Source: an uncultured Mollicutes bacterium
GTDB lineage: Bacteria > Bacillota_I > Bacilli_A > Acholeplasmatales > Anaeroplasmataceae
Length of the DNA stretch: 64,000 nucleotides
Direction of reading: 5' to 3'
Assembly: GCA_900540175.1 (NCBI GenBank)
Contig: UQFG01000002.1
Coordinates: 1 to 64,000 of the forward strand
A program made the position numbers and the translations under genes. Shown piece by piece: positions 37,154 through 45,645 of the stretch (the first letter of the stretch is position 1; every line of letters begins with the position of its first letter). Below the pieces are notes generated by a model that had not been told where the DNA came from, made no database searches, and was given only the letters and a program-made list of their open reading frames with translations.

Positions 37154-39340
37154 ATGATTCAAATCGAAAGATTATCAAAACGTTTTGATGAACATATCGT
37201 TTTTGATGCGGCTGACTTGAAAATCAGTACCCCTGGTTTTTATCTTTTGACAGGAAAAAACGGGTCCGGTAAGACAACATTGTTTAAAATATTGAAAAAA
37301 ATCTTACCATATGATCAAGGTAAAATCGTTTTGGCGGATGAGGTAAGTATTGTAAGAGCCAATCCGTTGTTGCTTGACTCCCTGACGTTGATGGAAAATT
37401 TATTATTGTTTCATTCGGATGAACAGGAACTGTTACAATTGCTGAAACGGTTGAAAATTACGGCTGATCCCAACACAAAAGCCAGAAAATTGAGTGGCGG
37501 AGAACGACAAAAAGTAGCGGTTATTCAAGCTGTTTTAGAGAATAAAAAAATTGTCTTATTCGATGAAATAACAGCCCACTTAGATGACCAATCGACCCTT
37601 GAACTTTTATCGTATTTAAAAGATGCATCCGTTAATCGATTATTTATCGTCAGTAGTCATCTACTGCATGATTTTAAGGATATATTCAACGGCGTTCTTT
37701 CGATTAAAAAGAAAAAAATTATCTTTACACCGACATCACCGCTCAAGCAAGATAAGAAAATAGAGCCGGATTGTTATCGGCCCGATAAAAAGATTCTTTA
37801 CAAAGCATTTGGATGGAGTTTAAAGAATTGGCTTATGATTTGGGTTGGTATTATCAGCGCCTTATTGCTCTTTTTTATTCAGATGAGTTTACTAGATGAA
37901 GAAACGCTTTATTACCGTGAAGTAAAACAAACAGAGGGATATTCTTATTTGGTAAAAAAATTAAGTGAAAATTTTGTTTACCAAGATAATCACTTTCCTC
38001 TTGGAGAAGTTCCATCTATTACGGAGGAGCAAAAAGCACAAATCGGTGATGCCATTTTCGTTGTTCAGACAAATAATTTTATTAGTCCGTTTGATTTTTT
38101 TCAAGAACACTTTTATGCTCATACCGATCGTTTGTTTTCTCCGCGCATTGACCAGTTTTTTCTGATCAATGAATGGGAAAATCGGCCGCTTAGCGATCAT
38201 GAGATTGTAATTAGCGACTATTTATATGAAACGTTTCGACGGTGCGGACTGGTTGATTTTCATAATGAAATTAAGCTGTTTGGAACGGATTTTTACATCC
38301 GACACATCTATGATACAAATTATATCGAATTACGTCAATACGATGAACCGATTGTCGTCAATGAACAGACCGGTGAAACAAAACCGGAATACTTTTTTAT
38401 GGATGCGTTTATTCATGCTTATAACTATGTTTATTATAATTGTTATTTGTCGGAATCGGCATTTAAATGCTTGGAAGACAGTTATTTCAATTGGTTAGAA
38501 GAAAAAGGGATTGTACGAGAAAACGATACGGTATCCATCCGTTGTGCGACAAAGGATTTGAACATAGAAGGTAATCTTCCGCAAAAAAGAGGGGAAGTTT
38601 TGTTGAGTCGAGGTTATGTGGAAACATTGGATCATGAAATTGTTTTGCAACAACCAATCGAATTAAAAGAAGACGGCGGCTTTTTTTCTTTTAAAAGATG
38701 GTATCAGCAACGGACGTATCATTTAGATGTCATAGTAAGCGGAATTGTTGAAACAGACGAAGTGGCTGTTTATTTTTATGATGAAGAAGACCGAAATCGA
38801 TTTTTACAAAGCGGCTACAGAAAACAAATCAATTACGCCTTTTTAAACGAAACGCTGTCAAAAGAAGACATTGCTTTATTTTATCAAGAAGAGATTTGGC
38901 TCGCCAATCAAAATGATCATTATAAAAGAACCATGGAAATCGTATCAAATATGAAACCGAGAATCTCATTTTTGGCAAGTATTTTTGCGATCGTTGTGTT
39001 TCTTTTCTATGCTGTAATAGGAATACTTTTTGTTTTAAGACGGCGACGAACATGCGGTATTTTACTGGAAAAAAATATTAACTCAATCGATCTGAAAAAA
39101 ACAAGGATAAAAGACGGTCTTCAAACAGAGGTTCTTTTATCCTTGTCTTTTGTGTTATCGTTTACGCTTTTAATTGAAATTCCTTATGTTACACAGTTAT
39201 TTCAACGGCTTTATAAAACAACTGTTGTCTATGGAATCTGGGACGGTTGGATGACGATATTAATTCTTTTTCTTTTTATTCTTTATGTTTTTTTAATTAA
39301 TTTATGCTCGTGGATTTTTAAGAAAAAGGATTTTGAATGA
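37154..39340 (+). CDS. ABC transporter, ATPase fused to FtsX-like permease (second of pair)
   Basis: 728 residues, same layout as its upstream neighbour, 18 bases away. ATPase 1-195: Walker A GKNGSGKTTLF, signature LSGGERQKVAV, Walker B IVLFDEITAHLD, in which the usual DEP is DEI. The permease has a membrane segment near 227-250, a long extracytoplasmic domain, then three C-terminal segments (near 608-635, 660-680, 695-720). The two proteins probably form a heterodimer. No adjacent precursor peptide or modification enzyme was found, so export of a bacteriocin is only a possibility. Confidence 0.8.
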   Translation: MIQIERLSKRFDEHIVFDAADLKISTPGFYLLTGKNGSGKTTLFKILKKILPYDQGKIVLADEVSIVRANPLLLDSLTLMENLLLFHSDEQELLQLLKRLKITADPNTKARKLSGGERQKVAVIQAVLENKKIVLFDEITAHLDDQSTLELLSYLKDASVNRLFIVSSHLLHDFKDIFNGVLSIKKKKIIFTPTSPLKQDKKIEPDCYRPDKKILYKAFGWSLKNWLMIWVGIISALLLFFIQMSLLDEETLYYREVKQTEGYSYLVKKLSENFVYQDNHFPLGEVPSITEEQKAQIGDAIFVVQTNNFISPFDFFQEHFYAHTDRLFSPRIDQFFLINEWENRPLSDHEIVISDYLYETFRRCGLVDFHNEIKLFGTDFYIRHIYDTNYIELRQYDEPIVVNEQTGETKPEYFFMDAFIHAYNYVYYNCYLSESAFKCLEDSYFNWLEEKGIVRENDTVSIRCATKDLNIEGNLPQKRGEVLLSRGYVETLDHEIVLQQPIELKEDGGFFSFKRWYQQRTYHLDVIVSGIVETDEVAVYFYDEEDRNRFLQSGYRKQINYAFLNETLSKEDIALFYQEEIWLANQNDHYKRTMEIVSNMKPRISFLASIFAIVVFLFYAVIGILFVLRRRRTCGILLEKNINSIDLKKTRIKDGLQTEVLLSLSFVLSFTLLIEIPYVTQLFQRLYKTTVVYGIWDGWMTILILFLFILYVFLINLCSWIFKKKDFE

Positions 39341-39419
39341 TAAAAATTTTTCTTTCCTCTTGCCTGATTTTGAGGTATAATGAATATGAATTAAAAATAT
39401 AGTATAGAGAGTGAAGAGA

Positions 39420-40064
39420 ATGAAAAAAGTATTCAATCGTTTGTTACATCCTAAGAAAACTAAATTATTTTGGTTGTATCTTGTTATCGGTATTCTTGCG
39501 TTGATTTTAGGCATTATGCTGATGCCGGTTTGGAATTCCGCTCCCGACTGGGTTTTTTGGAAAAGTTGGGGCCAACAAATTGTTAATTTAATTATTTTTG
39601 TATGTATTCTGCTTTATTTGATATTATTTTTACTGCAGAAAATCAGGAAACGTTCCAACGGTGTTGTGAAAGTTTTGACCATTATCGAATTTGTAATTTT
39701 ATCGTTGATTGCCCTTGGTTGCATTCTGCAACAATTTAAAGTTATTAATGTCGGCGGTGCTTGTGCGATTTTGGGTTTGGCATTATGGTGTCGCGGTACG
39801 GTTGAGCTTTTCAGAGCATATTATCATCAAAAAGGCAACAACGATAAATATCCGATCTGGTGGTTGGTCATTGCCATTGTGTTGGTTACTTTCGGAACTT
39901 ATATTTTTGCAAAACCGATTTTCCAAGATATCGTTATTTTATGGATTTTTGTCATTTTGATTCTATTATGTTCCTTGATTTTGATTGTTGATGGCATTTT
40001 GGCTAAACCAGCTTCCACCAAAACCAAGAAAACAAAACAAGCAGAAAAGAAAAAAGAGGATTAG
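39420..40064 (+). CDS. Small multi-pass membrane protein
   Basis: 214 residues with about six membrane segments (near 20-40, 56-76, 85-105, 112-128, 143-163, 168-190) and a lysine-rich cytoplasmic tail (KTKKTKQAEKKKED). The spacing of short loops resembles HdeD/DUF308 membrane proteins, but I cannot confirm it. A TATAAT lies at 39376-39381. An in-frame GTG three codons upstream is an alternative start. Ends in a strong terminator. Confidence 0.6.
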   Translation: MKKVFNRLLHPKKTKLFWLYLVIGILALILGIMLMPVWNSAPDWVFWKSWGQQIVNLIIFVCILLYLILFLLQKIRKRSNGVVKVLTIIEFVILSLIALGCILQQFKVINVGGACAILGLALWCRGTVELFRAYYHQKGNNDKYPIWWLVIAIVLVTFGTYIFAKPIFQDIVILWIFVILILLCSLILIVDGILAKPASTKTKKTKQAEKKKED

Positions 40065-40088
40065 TTTAAAAACTAACCTCTTTTTTTT
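40052..40088 (+). terminator. Terminator after the membrane protein gene
   Basis: AAGAGGATTAGTT/AACTAACCTCTT hairpin followed by eight T residues, overlapping the stop codon. Confidence 0.85.
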
Positions 40089-40111
40089 ACGCTTTAAAAT
40101 GACATGTTCAT

Positions 40112-40200
40112 ATTTTTAACACAAAATACAGCAAACTAAAATTGATATTTTTAAAATGTGTATTTTATTGTTGAAAAAAATCAAATAATGTGTTAAAAAT
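40112..40200. repeat. 12-bp inverted repeat upstream of the glycosyltransferase cassette
   Basis: ATTTTTAACACA (40112-40123) and its exact reverse complement TGTGTTAAAAAT (40189-40200) are 65 bases apart. TTGAAA at 40171-40176 followed 17 bases later by TAAAAA lies against the right copy, so the repeat may flank a promoter. Confidence 0.4.
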
Positions 40201-40271
40201 AAAATATAAAATATAGTTTATAAGTGAGGAAATAAAATATTTTTTCCTGTTTTTAGAAAGGACAATTTCTA

Positions 40272-40308
40272 TTTTCCTCCTAATAACTATGAATTATTTG
40301 GAGGAAAA
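40272..40308 (+). promoter_or_regulatory. 37-bp quasi-palindrome, left copy (includes GT ribosome binding site)
   Basis: Starts TTTTCCTCC and ends GGAGGAAAA; 15 of 17 arm positions can pair around an ATG loop. The GGAGG at 40300-40304 is the ribosome binding site of the gene starting at 40311 and is fully complementary to CCTCC at 40276-40280 in the same transcript. An exact inverted copy lies at 42845-42881. Confidence 0.85.
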
Positions 40309-40310
40309 TT

Positions 40311-42161
40311 ATGAAAACTTTTATAATTTTTGCAGATGGCTGGGGATCGTTATATGGAGGGATCAATTCTTTAAACTATGATTTTGTTTTAGCTTTAGGT
40401 AAAACAAGAAAGTGCAATGTGATTTGTTGGTGTGTAAATGCAAATGAAAGGGATATTAAAGAAGCACAGGAGAATAATGTCAAACTTGTTAACATAACTC
40501 AGAGTGATTTCTCATCTAACAATTTCAACTTTTTAATTTCTGCACATGTTGATAAAATTGAAACTAATAATTTATATTGGGTTGGTCACGATATTAAAAC
40601 AGGGCATCAGGCGATTCACTGCAGAAATACAACCGGTAAAGGAAAACTTATTTTATTCAACCACATGGATTATCAAGAAATATATCTTCCAAGAAAGTTT
40701 TCATTGAAAACAGAAAAAAGAGTACAAGAGCAAACAGAAGTTTTCTCAAAAGCAGACTATGTTTTTGCGGTTGGGCCAAAATTATATCGTTCTGCCGTAA
40801 ATCGAAAAAATAACGGAACCAATCTCACCACAAAAATTTTTGAATTTTTGCCGGGACTAGCAGAAATACAACCTATTTCAGTATGCAATGATATGATATC
40901 GGGCGTTACCTTTGGCAGAATTGAAGAAGATAATGATATTATTAAACAGACGATACTTGCTGTTAGAGCATTTTCTAAATCATGTGCTAATAATAAGCAT
41001 CCTGATATCCCTATGCTATCTTTAATTGGTGTTTCTGGTGATGACAAGGAAATAATAGAAGCGTCATTAAGAATAAATAATATCATTAAAGAAGAAACAG
41101 ATAAATATACAGCAATAAATTTAATTCCTTATACCTCTAACAGAATTGAATTGTATAAAAAACTGCGCAGTATGTCATTTTCACTGATGCTGTCTTTAAG
41201 TGAGGGTTTTGGTTTAGCGGGGTTAGAAGCCATTGCAGCAGGTGTACCTTTGATTTTAACTAAAAATAGCGGCTTATATGAGTATTTACACAGAGAGCAC
41301 CTAGACTTATTAGTACATGCTGTAGATATTAGAGCTAGTAATCCAATTGATAGAACAAACCATCAAAGGAACCAAATAGATGTTGAGACTGTTTCTAAAG
41401 AAATTGATAAAATTATAAACAATGTACAGTCCAATAAAAAATTGGCATTAATACTAAGGGAAAAAATTTCAGAATTACTATCTTGGAATTGCTCGGCATT
41501 AAATTTCTTAAGTGATTTAAAAATACTACCAGAGCATCACTATGTTCCAAATGATACCATTCAAGATGCATTAATTCACGACTTTATAAATAAAGGATTT
41601 ACTATTGAAAAAGATGACTATCTCACTCCAATCGACAGTGCTCCCATTAAAATAATAGATAAATTTGAAACACAAAATTTTTATAACGTATTGTTGAGTA
41701 ATGCTGATAAACGACTTTGGATTTATGGGAGAAAAAATAGAAAACTATTTAGTAATGATAACCGACCATTCTTTTCCGATTTAAAACGTAGACTTCAAAA
41801 TGGCTTTGATTTTAAATGTTTGTTTTTAAGCCCCAATCTAGAGCCTAATTTACTGGAAAAATCTCAAAAATTCCCGAATTTTATAGGTATGCAAAAAAAT
41901 TGTATTGAAATAGCAAAAGGAGTCCTCAAAGAAAATGGAATTTCTTTTGAAGAAGTTTGTAAATTTTATCATGATAAGCGAGATGAAGTTATTATAGTTA
42001 TAGATAATAAAGTTATCTACACGGAAATTAATTTTGATGAATCCGGATATCCGCAACGATTGACTGGAACTAGTTTCAATATAATAGATACTGAAAGTAA
42101 AAAAGGGAAAGAAAAAGTAAAAAAATTTCAATCCATATGGAAACATGCTAAAGAGTATTGA
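40311..42161 (+). CDS. GT4-like glycosyltransferase with extra C-terminal domain
   Basis: 616 residues. Residues 1-400 have a GT-B fold: N-terminal IIFADGWGSLYGGINSLNYDFVLAL, then a glycosyl-donor domain with LSLSEGFGLAGLEAIAAGVPLILTKNSGLYEYL, the EGFG..EA..G.P pattern of GT4. Residues about 470-616 form a separate domain (LSNADKRLWIYGRKNRKLFS, FDFKCLFLSPN, IIVIDNKVIYTEI, LTGTSFNIID) reminiscent of phospholipase D-like or sensor domains but without an HKD motif. Low GC. The gene runs convergently into a P-loop kinase gene with a 14-bp 3' overlap. Target of glycosylation unknown. Confidence 0.72.
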   Translation: MKTFIIFADGWGSLYGGINSLNYDFVLALGKTRKCNVICWCVNANERDIKEAQENNVKLVNITQSDFSSNNFNFLISAHVDKIETNNLYWVGHDIKTGHQAIHCRNTTGKGKLILFNHMDYQEIYLPRKFSLKTEKRVQEQTEVFSKADYVFAVGPKLYRSAVNRKNNGTNLTTKIFEFLPGLAEIQPISVCNDMISGVTFGRIEEDNDIIKQTILAVRAFSKSCANNKHPDIPMLSLIGVSGDDKEIIEASLRINNIIKEETDKYTAINLIPYTSNRIELYKKLRSMSFSLMLSLSEGFGLAGLEAIAAGVPLILTKNSGLYEYLHREHLDLLVHAVDIRASNPIDRTNHQRNQIDVETVSKEIDKIINNVQSNKKLALILREKISELLSWNCSALNFLSDLKILPEHHYVPNDTIQDALIHDFINKGFTIEKDDYLTPIDSAPIKIIDKFETQNFYNVLLSNADKRLWIYGRKNRKLFSNDNRPFFSDLKRRLQNGFDFKCLFLSPNLEPNLLEKSQKFPNFIGMQKNCIEIAKGVLKENGISFEEVCKFYHDKRDEVIIVIDNKVIYTEINFDESGYPQRLTGTSFNIIDTESKKGKEKVKKFQSIWKHAKEY

Positions 42162-42843
42162 TAAACAGTGATAAAATGGCTTCTGCTACTTTATTAGAAT
42201 CATTTCTTATCTTGTCATCTGATAAATTGATATCATAAACATTTAATTTAATTTCAGAATAACCATCTATTTTTAAAGTATTATTTATTTCAAATTTTCT
42301 AGCAGATTCATGGAGTCTTAGGTTGTTTTTTCTAACACTGCTAAAGATTTTTTCAAAATCCTTATTTTCTGTTAAAGACTTGTGTTTTATCAACCGTTGT
42401 TTATGTTCATTTTCATTTTCTAAATATAGATTAAAAAAATAATTATTGTTAGTTTCTGATAAATATTGAAGGAATTCCGGACTATTAAAGAGTGTATCAA
42501 AGCATATATTTACACCTTCTATTACTGCCGGAATTCCTTTGCTCCTTAACCGTTTACAAACGGCTATTAGCGGTTTAATCAATAAAGATGATTGTGTTTG
42601 CAAATCTTGATAACTCAAACAACTAGTAGAGGAATTCATAATCTTTTCATACTCTAAAGATTGTGGAATTCTATCAAAATATATACTCCTAACTGCTTCT
42701 CTAATTAAATCATATTCTTGCATAACAAGGATTTGGTCGCATTTATTTACTAGAATACGTGCCACTGTAGTCTTACCTACACTTGTAGTTCCACTTATAA
42801 AGATTGTTAAATCTCTAGGCATATTTATAAAGTTATAAGACAT
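42148..42843 (-). CDS. Small P-loop kinase, 2-phosphoglycerate-kinase-like
   Basis: 231 residues from the ATG next to the ribosome binding site; an in-frame ATG seven codons upstream lies in the hairpin loop. Walker A is FISGTTSVGKTTVARIL near residue 12, and GIPAVIEGVNICFD is a Walker-B-like segment. A lid-like basic stretch (KQRLIKHKSLTE, VRKNNLRLHE) follows. The combination resembles the 2-phosphoglycerate kinase/zeta-toxin-like group, so a small-molecule kinase is likely. Convergent with the glycosyltransferase and controlled by an identical upstream element, so the two products probably act together. Substrate unknown. Confidence 0.7.
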   Translation of the reverse strand: MSYNFINMPRDLTIFISGTTSVGKTTVARILVNKCDQILVMQEYDLIREAVRSIYFDRIPQSLEYEKIMNSSTSCLSYQDLQTQSSLLIKPLIAVCKRLRSKGIPAVIEGVNICFDTLFNSPEFLQYLSETNNNYFFNLYLENENEHKQRLIKHKSLTENKDFEKIFSSVRKNNLRLHESARKFEINNTLKIDGYSEIKLNVYDINLSDDKIRNDSNKVAEAILSLFINTL

Positions 42844-42844
42844 T

Positions 42845-42881
42845 TTTTCCTCCAAATAATTCATAGTTATTAGGAGGAAAA
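42845..42881 (-). promoter_or_regulatory. 37-bp quasi-palindrome, right copy (includes kinase ribosome binding site)
   Basis: Exact reverse complement of 40272-40308. Read on the minus strand it ends in GGAGGAAAA immediately before the kinase ATG, so the same SD/anti-SD hairpin forms at the second gene. Confidence 0.85.
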
Positions 42882-42984
42882 AAATATTTTTTTAAACAAA
42901 TAACTTTCCGGTATTTTTTAAGAAATGAACTTTAATTCATGGAAAACTTTGTTTTGTTATTTAATAATAAAAACAGGTGATAAT

Positions 42985-43236
42985 ATGGAAGAAGAGTTAT
43001 TCTTAGAAGATATCAACGAATGTAAGAAGCGTTTTGGAGAACGGATCAGAAGTTTAAGGAAAGTTTATGAGTGGACACAAGAAGATTTGGCAGAGCATAC
43101 GAATTTGACAGTTCGAGGAATCAGTGATATTGAAAACGGACTGACGGATGTAAAGTTATCGACGATTTTAAAATTAGCCAATGCATTTGAGATAACCATT
43201 TCGGAATTGGTTCATTTTGAAGAAAGAGATTGTTAA
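42985..43236 (+). CDS. Small XRE-family regulator
   Basis: 83 residues, essentially one helix-turn-helix (FGERIRSLRKVYEWTQEDLAEHTNLTVRGISDIENG) plus short flanks. The ATG at 42985 follows ACAGGTGATA; the upstream open frame has no site. It starts about 100 bases from the right 37-bp repeat and is divergent from the kinase, so it could regulate the cassette. Followed by a strong terminator. Confidence 0.85.
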   Translation: MEEELFLEDINECKKRFGERIRSLRKVYEWTQEDLAEHTNLTVRGISDIENGLTDVKLSTILKLANAFEITISELVHFEERDC

Positions 43237-43257
43237 ATTTTTCTGCTTTCCTAATTT

Positions 43258-43297
43258 AAAGATAACGGGTGTAGACAACCGGTTATCTTTTTTTATT
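43258..43297 (+). terminator. Terminator of the small XRE gene
   Basis: AAAGATAAC...GGTTATCTTT with inner GG/CC pairs, followed by T-rich sequence. Confidence 0.8.
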
Positions 43298-43310
43298 TTT
43301 AAGACAAAGT

Positions 43311-43341
43311 AAAACAAACCGTATAGGATAATACGGTTTGC
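43311..43341 (-). terminator. Terminator of the leftward DUF2589 operon
   Basis: AAACCGTAT/ATACGGTTT, a 9-bp perfect stem with a 6-base loop. On the minus strand it is followed by a GTTTTAC T-run, placed after the last leftward gene. Confidence 0.65.
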
Positions 43342-43368
43342 CTAGTGATTATGAAATAAGGAAAGTGT

Positions 43369-44124
43369 TTAAATGATAATACAAGAGGTATCGGTAATTT
43401 GATTTTGTATTTCTTGTAATTCAAGTAAAGAGGAAAATAAATAGGTTTTAGCTTTTTGCTCATCGCTTTTCAAAGGAAAAAATAATGTATAATCACCAAA
43501 TACGTCAATGGTATTATCGTTAAAATAAATTCCGATTTCAAAATGAGTATATCGTTTAATAGGTTCGCTGTGTATATGTTGTGGGCGTATAAGCAGAGAA
43601 ATCATCGGATAATTTGCAATTACTTTTTCTTTAAATCGTTGTCTGATTTGATCTGGATCATCATCTACGATCATGCTACATAATCCTTCGGTTCTATCTT
43701 GTGGCGGCATCCGCTTTACGATTTCTGGAAATGCTTTTTCTAATTGCGGTTTATCTAGATGAGCGATGATAATCATATCATCGGTTTTTAGATAGATAAA
43801 ACAGCAAGTATCTACGGCATGTGTTACTATTTGATTGTAACTTTTTCCGATCCATTTTTCTACGTTTTTTTCGTTTGTGTGAAAATTCATAATTTCGTTT
43901 ATAACAAAACGGTCATGCTCGATTTTCAATACTGCTAAAGTATCCCAACCCAGTTGAAAAATATCCGGATCGGTTGGATCTTCGTCGTTTTTACCGAAAC
44001 CATATCCGGCAGAACAAGTTTTAAATAGTTTGGGCATTGAAGCGACTTTTAAAACCAATTGATCGCCCTCGTATTGGATCAATTCTGGTTTCAGGAAAGA
44101 GGATAAAGCTTTTAAACGTTTCAT
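43369..44124 (-). CDS. Uncharacterised protein, last gene of the DUF2589 operon
   Basis: 251 residues, soluble, no signal or membrane segment. Distinct features: SMPKLFKTCSAGYGFGKNDEDPTDPDIFQLGWDTLAVLKIEHD near residue 30-75, an internal region CCFIYLKTDDMIIIAHLDKPQLEKAFPEI, and a C-terminal helical stretch. I recognise no family. It follows the 85-residue gene by 91 bases on the same strand. Its GGAGATTTAAATG start context is good. Confidence 0.65.
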   Translation of the reverse strand: MKRLKALSSFLKPELIQYEGDQLVLKVASMPKLFKTCSAGYGFGKNDEDPTDPDIFQLGWDTLAVLKIEHDRFVINEIMNFHTNEKNVEKWIGKSYNQIVTHAVDTCCFIYLKTDDMIIIAHLDKPQLEKAFPEIVKRMPPQDRTEGLCSMIVDDDPDQIRQRFKEKVIANYPMISLLIRPQHIHSEPIKRYTHFEIGIYFNDNTIDVFGDYTLFFPLKSDEQKAKTYLFSSLLELQEIQNQITDTSCIII

Positions 44125-44215
44125 TTAAATCTCCTTTTGTGATAATTTTTGTGTCAATAAGTTTTTCCTTGTATTATGAAAAGATAGAAGAGAACGGATA
44201 ATTAATAAGTAAAAA

Positions 44216-44473
44216 CTAATTTCTTTTCAGCCAATAAGGTTTCCGTTCGAAAGCAACGTGATAAACAATGTATTGGGAAACCACTTGATGTTCACCGATA
44301 TTCAGCAAATAGAAATTTTTTTCCATTGCAATTATTTTTCCACCGTGAGAAAGGGCCTCATTTACTTGATTCATTTCTATTTCAATGGCTTTTTCATCCG
44401 GGAGTTTTTCGGCATCTTGATTGCCGACGACAAACCGAATGATAAAGCGGTAGTCACTCAGTGAGGAGGCCAT
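44216..44473 (-). CDS. Uncharacterised 85-residue protein of the DUF2589 operon
   Basis: Small acidic protein with FIIRFVVGNQDAEKLPDEKAIEIEMNQV and a beta-rich second half (KIIAMEKNFYLLNIGEHQVVSQYIVYHVAF). It begins three bases past the stop of the preceding DUF2589-like gene without its own ribosome binding site, so translation is probably coupled. No family recognised. Confidence 0.6.
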   Translation of the reverse strand: MASSLSDYRFIIRFVVGNQDAEKLPDEKAIEIEMNQVNEALSHGGKIIAMEKNFYLLNIGEHQVVSQYIVYHVAFERKPYWLKRN

Positions 44474-44476
44474 GTG

Positions 44477-45082
44477 CTATGCTACGGCCAAATCCTTTTT
44501 TTTGACAGAAGAAGGAGCGATGGCACCGGACAGAATATCCAACATTCGGCTCAATCCTTCCGGTGTTTTTTGTTGGTTAGCTCGTACTTGAACGTGATAT
44601 TTGGCTGAATTGTCGCTGGAACGGGTATTGCTTTCATGACAGGAAACGGAACCTTTGATTTTGACATTCATGGAAAAAGGTCCTATTTTCAATCCAGCCG
44701 TAGCGTCTAGTTCTCCGGTTTTATCATTGGTTGATTGAGACGATTCGGATGATTTTACTTCCATATCAAAAGTGATGTCAACCATTTCGATGGAAAGAGC
44801 CGGTACATTGACAATAGCAAGCAGGGGTACCTTCATTTCGACTTCTTCGTTTAAAACATTTCCATCTCCGGTATCTTCGGTTGCCCTATTAAACGAAAAG
44901 TTTGCAGTTCGGATTCTTCTTACACCATTTTCATCGGCTTTTTCTAATCCGACTTCCTCAATGAAGTTTAATGTTGAACGGGCGAGCATACTTTGGGCAT
45001 CGCAGGCAGCCTTTAAAGGCCCACCGATTAACGCTGCCATATCCAACCCGCTAAATTGGTTTGCAATTGGTAGATTTGCCAT
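44477..45082 (-). CDS. DUF2589-like protein
   Basis: 201 residues. MDMAALIGGPLKAACDAQSMLARSTLNFIEEVGL-type start, then EVEMKVPLLAIVNVPALSIEMVDITFDMEVK, an alternating beta segment ending KYHVQVRANQQKTPEGLSRMLDIL. This is the pattern of DUF2589 proteins, whose function is unknown. It is paired with the preceding gene, which has the same overall layout (PALCLVPISTLKLNEVSVDFKV, EGLLKIRDEMIKIL), so the two may be distant paralogues that assemble together. GGAGGAATACAAA precedes the ATG. Confidence 0.7.
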   Translation of the reverse strand: MANLPIANQFSGLDMAALIGGPLKAACDAQSMLARSTLNFIEEVGLEKADENGVRRIRTANFSFNRATEDTGDGNVLNEEVEMKVPLLAIVNVPALSIEMVDITFDMEVKSSESSQSTNDKTGELDATAGLKIGPFSMNVKIKGSVSCHESNTRSSDNSAKYHVQVRANQQKTPEGLSRMLDILSGAIAPSSVKKKDLAVA

Positions 45083-45096
45083 TTTGTATTCCTCCT

Positions 45097-45588
45097 TTAT
45101 GGCAATATTTTAATCATTTCGTCGCGAATTTTAAGCAGTCCTTCTGGAGCTTGTTCCGCATTGAATTTTAGAGTAATATTCGCGTAACTGTCATCTTGAT
45201 TTCGTCTGAATTCGGGAATAAAACCCATCCTTCTTGATTTTTTCGGCATCTGGTTCATTCGTTCTTTTTGCTCTGTTTCAAAAGAATTTTCGTCTTTTTT
45301 CAAACTTACTTCCGCTGACAGTTTTACTTTGAAATCGACGCTGACTTCATTTAATTTCAGTGTTGATATGGGCACGAGGCATAGTGCCGGAATATCGACA
45401 TAACGATAATCGACATCTCCGTTTTCACTGAAATACGGATATTTAATTTGGATTGATTTTGGGCTTCCGTCTTCATCTAGAAAATCTTGCAAGGATTCCA
45501 GATGTTGATGTTCTGCCATTCGGTTGACCGATAAAAAAGCTTCTTGGATGGAACTGATCAGTCCATCAAAACTTTCTATTCTGGCCAT
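45097..45588 (-). CDS. DUF2589-related protein, first gene of the leftward operon
   Basis: 163 residues from the ATG preceded by AAGGAGAGG; an ATG at 45639 is rejected because it lies inside the -10 box. Layout parallels the next gene: a helical N-terminus (GLISSIQEAFLSVNRMAEHQ), a DIPALCLVPISTLKLNEVSVDFKVKL core and the ending ITLKFNAEQAPEGLLKIRDEMIKIL. It lies 14 bases upstream of the DUF2589-like gene. No known function. Confidence 0.68.
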   Translation of the reverse strand: MARIESFDGLISSIQEAFLSVNRMAEHQHLESLQDFLDEDGSPKSIQIKYPYFSENGDVDYRYVDIPALCLVPISTLKLNEVSVDFKVKLSAEVSLKKDENSFETEQKERMNQMPKKSRRMGFIPEFRRNQDDSYANITLKFNAEQAPEGLLKIRDEMIKILP

Positions 45589-45637
45589 GCACAAGATCCT
45601 CTCCTTTCTTGATTCAACTAAACCCAGGGTTAATCCC

Positions 45638-45643
45638 ATTATA
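45638..45643 (-). promoter_or_regulatory. -10 box of the DUF2589 operon
   Basis: Minus-strand TATAAT, about 50 bases before the first start codon. The first 16-bp repeat unit (45646-45661) falls in its spacer region. Confidence 0.55.
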
Positions 45644-45645
45644 TC

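Noticed and set aside
42844..42864. Kinase start at the upstream in-frame ATG
   Set aside because: That ATG lies in the hairpin loop before the GGAGG site; the ATG after the site is the normal choice, although use of the upper one is not excluded.
45589..45639. Longer N-terminus of the first DUF2589-like gene
   Set aside because: The upper ATG falls within the -10 box and lacks a ribosome binding site.
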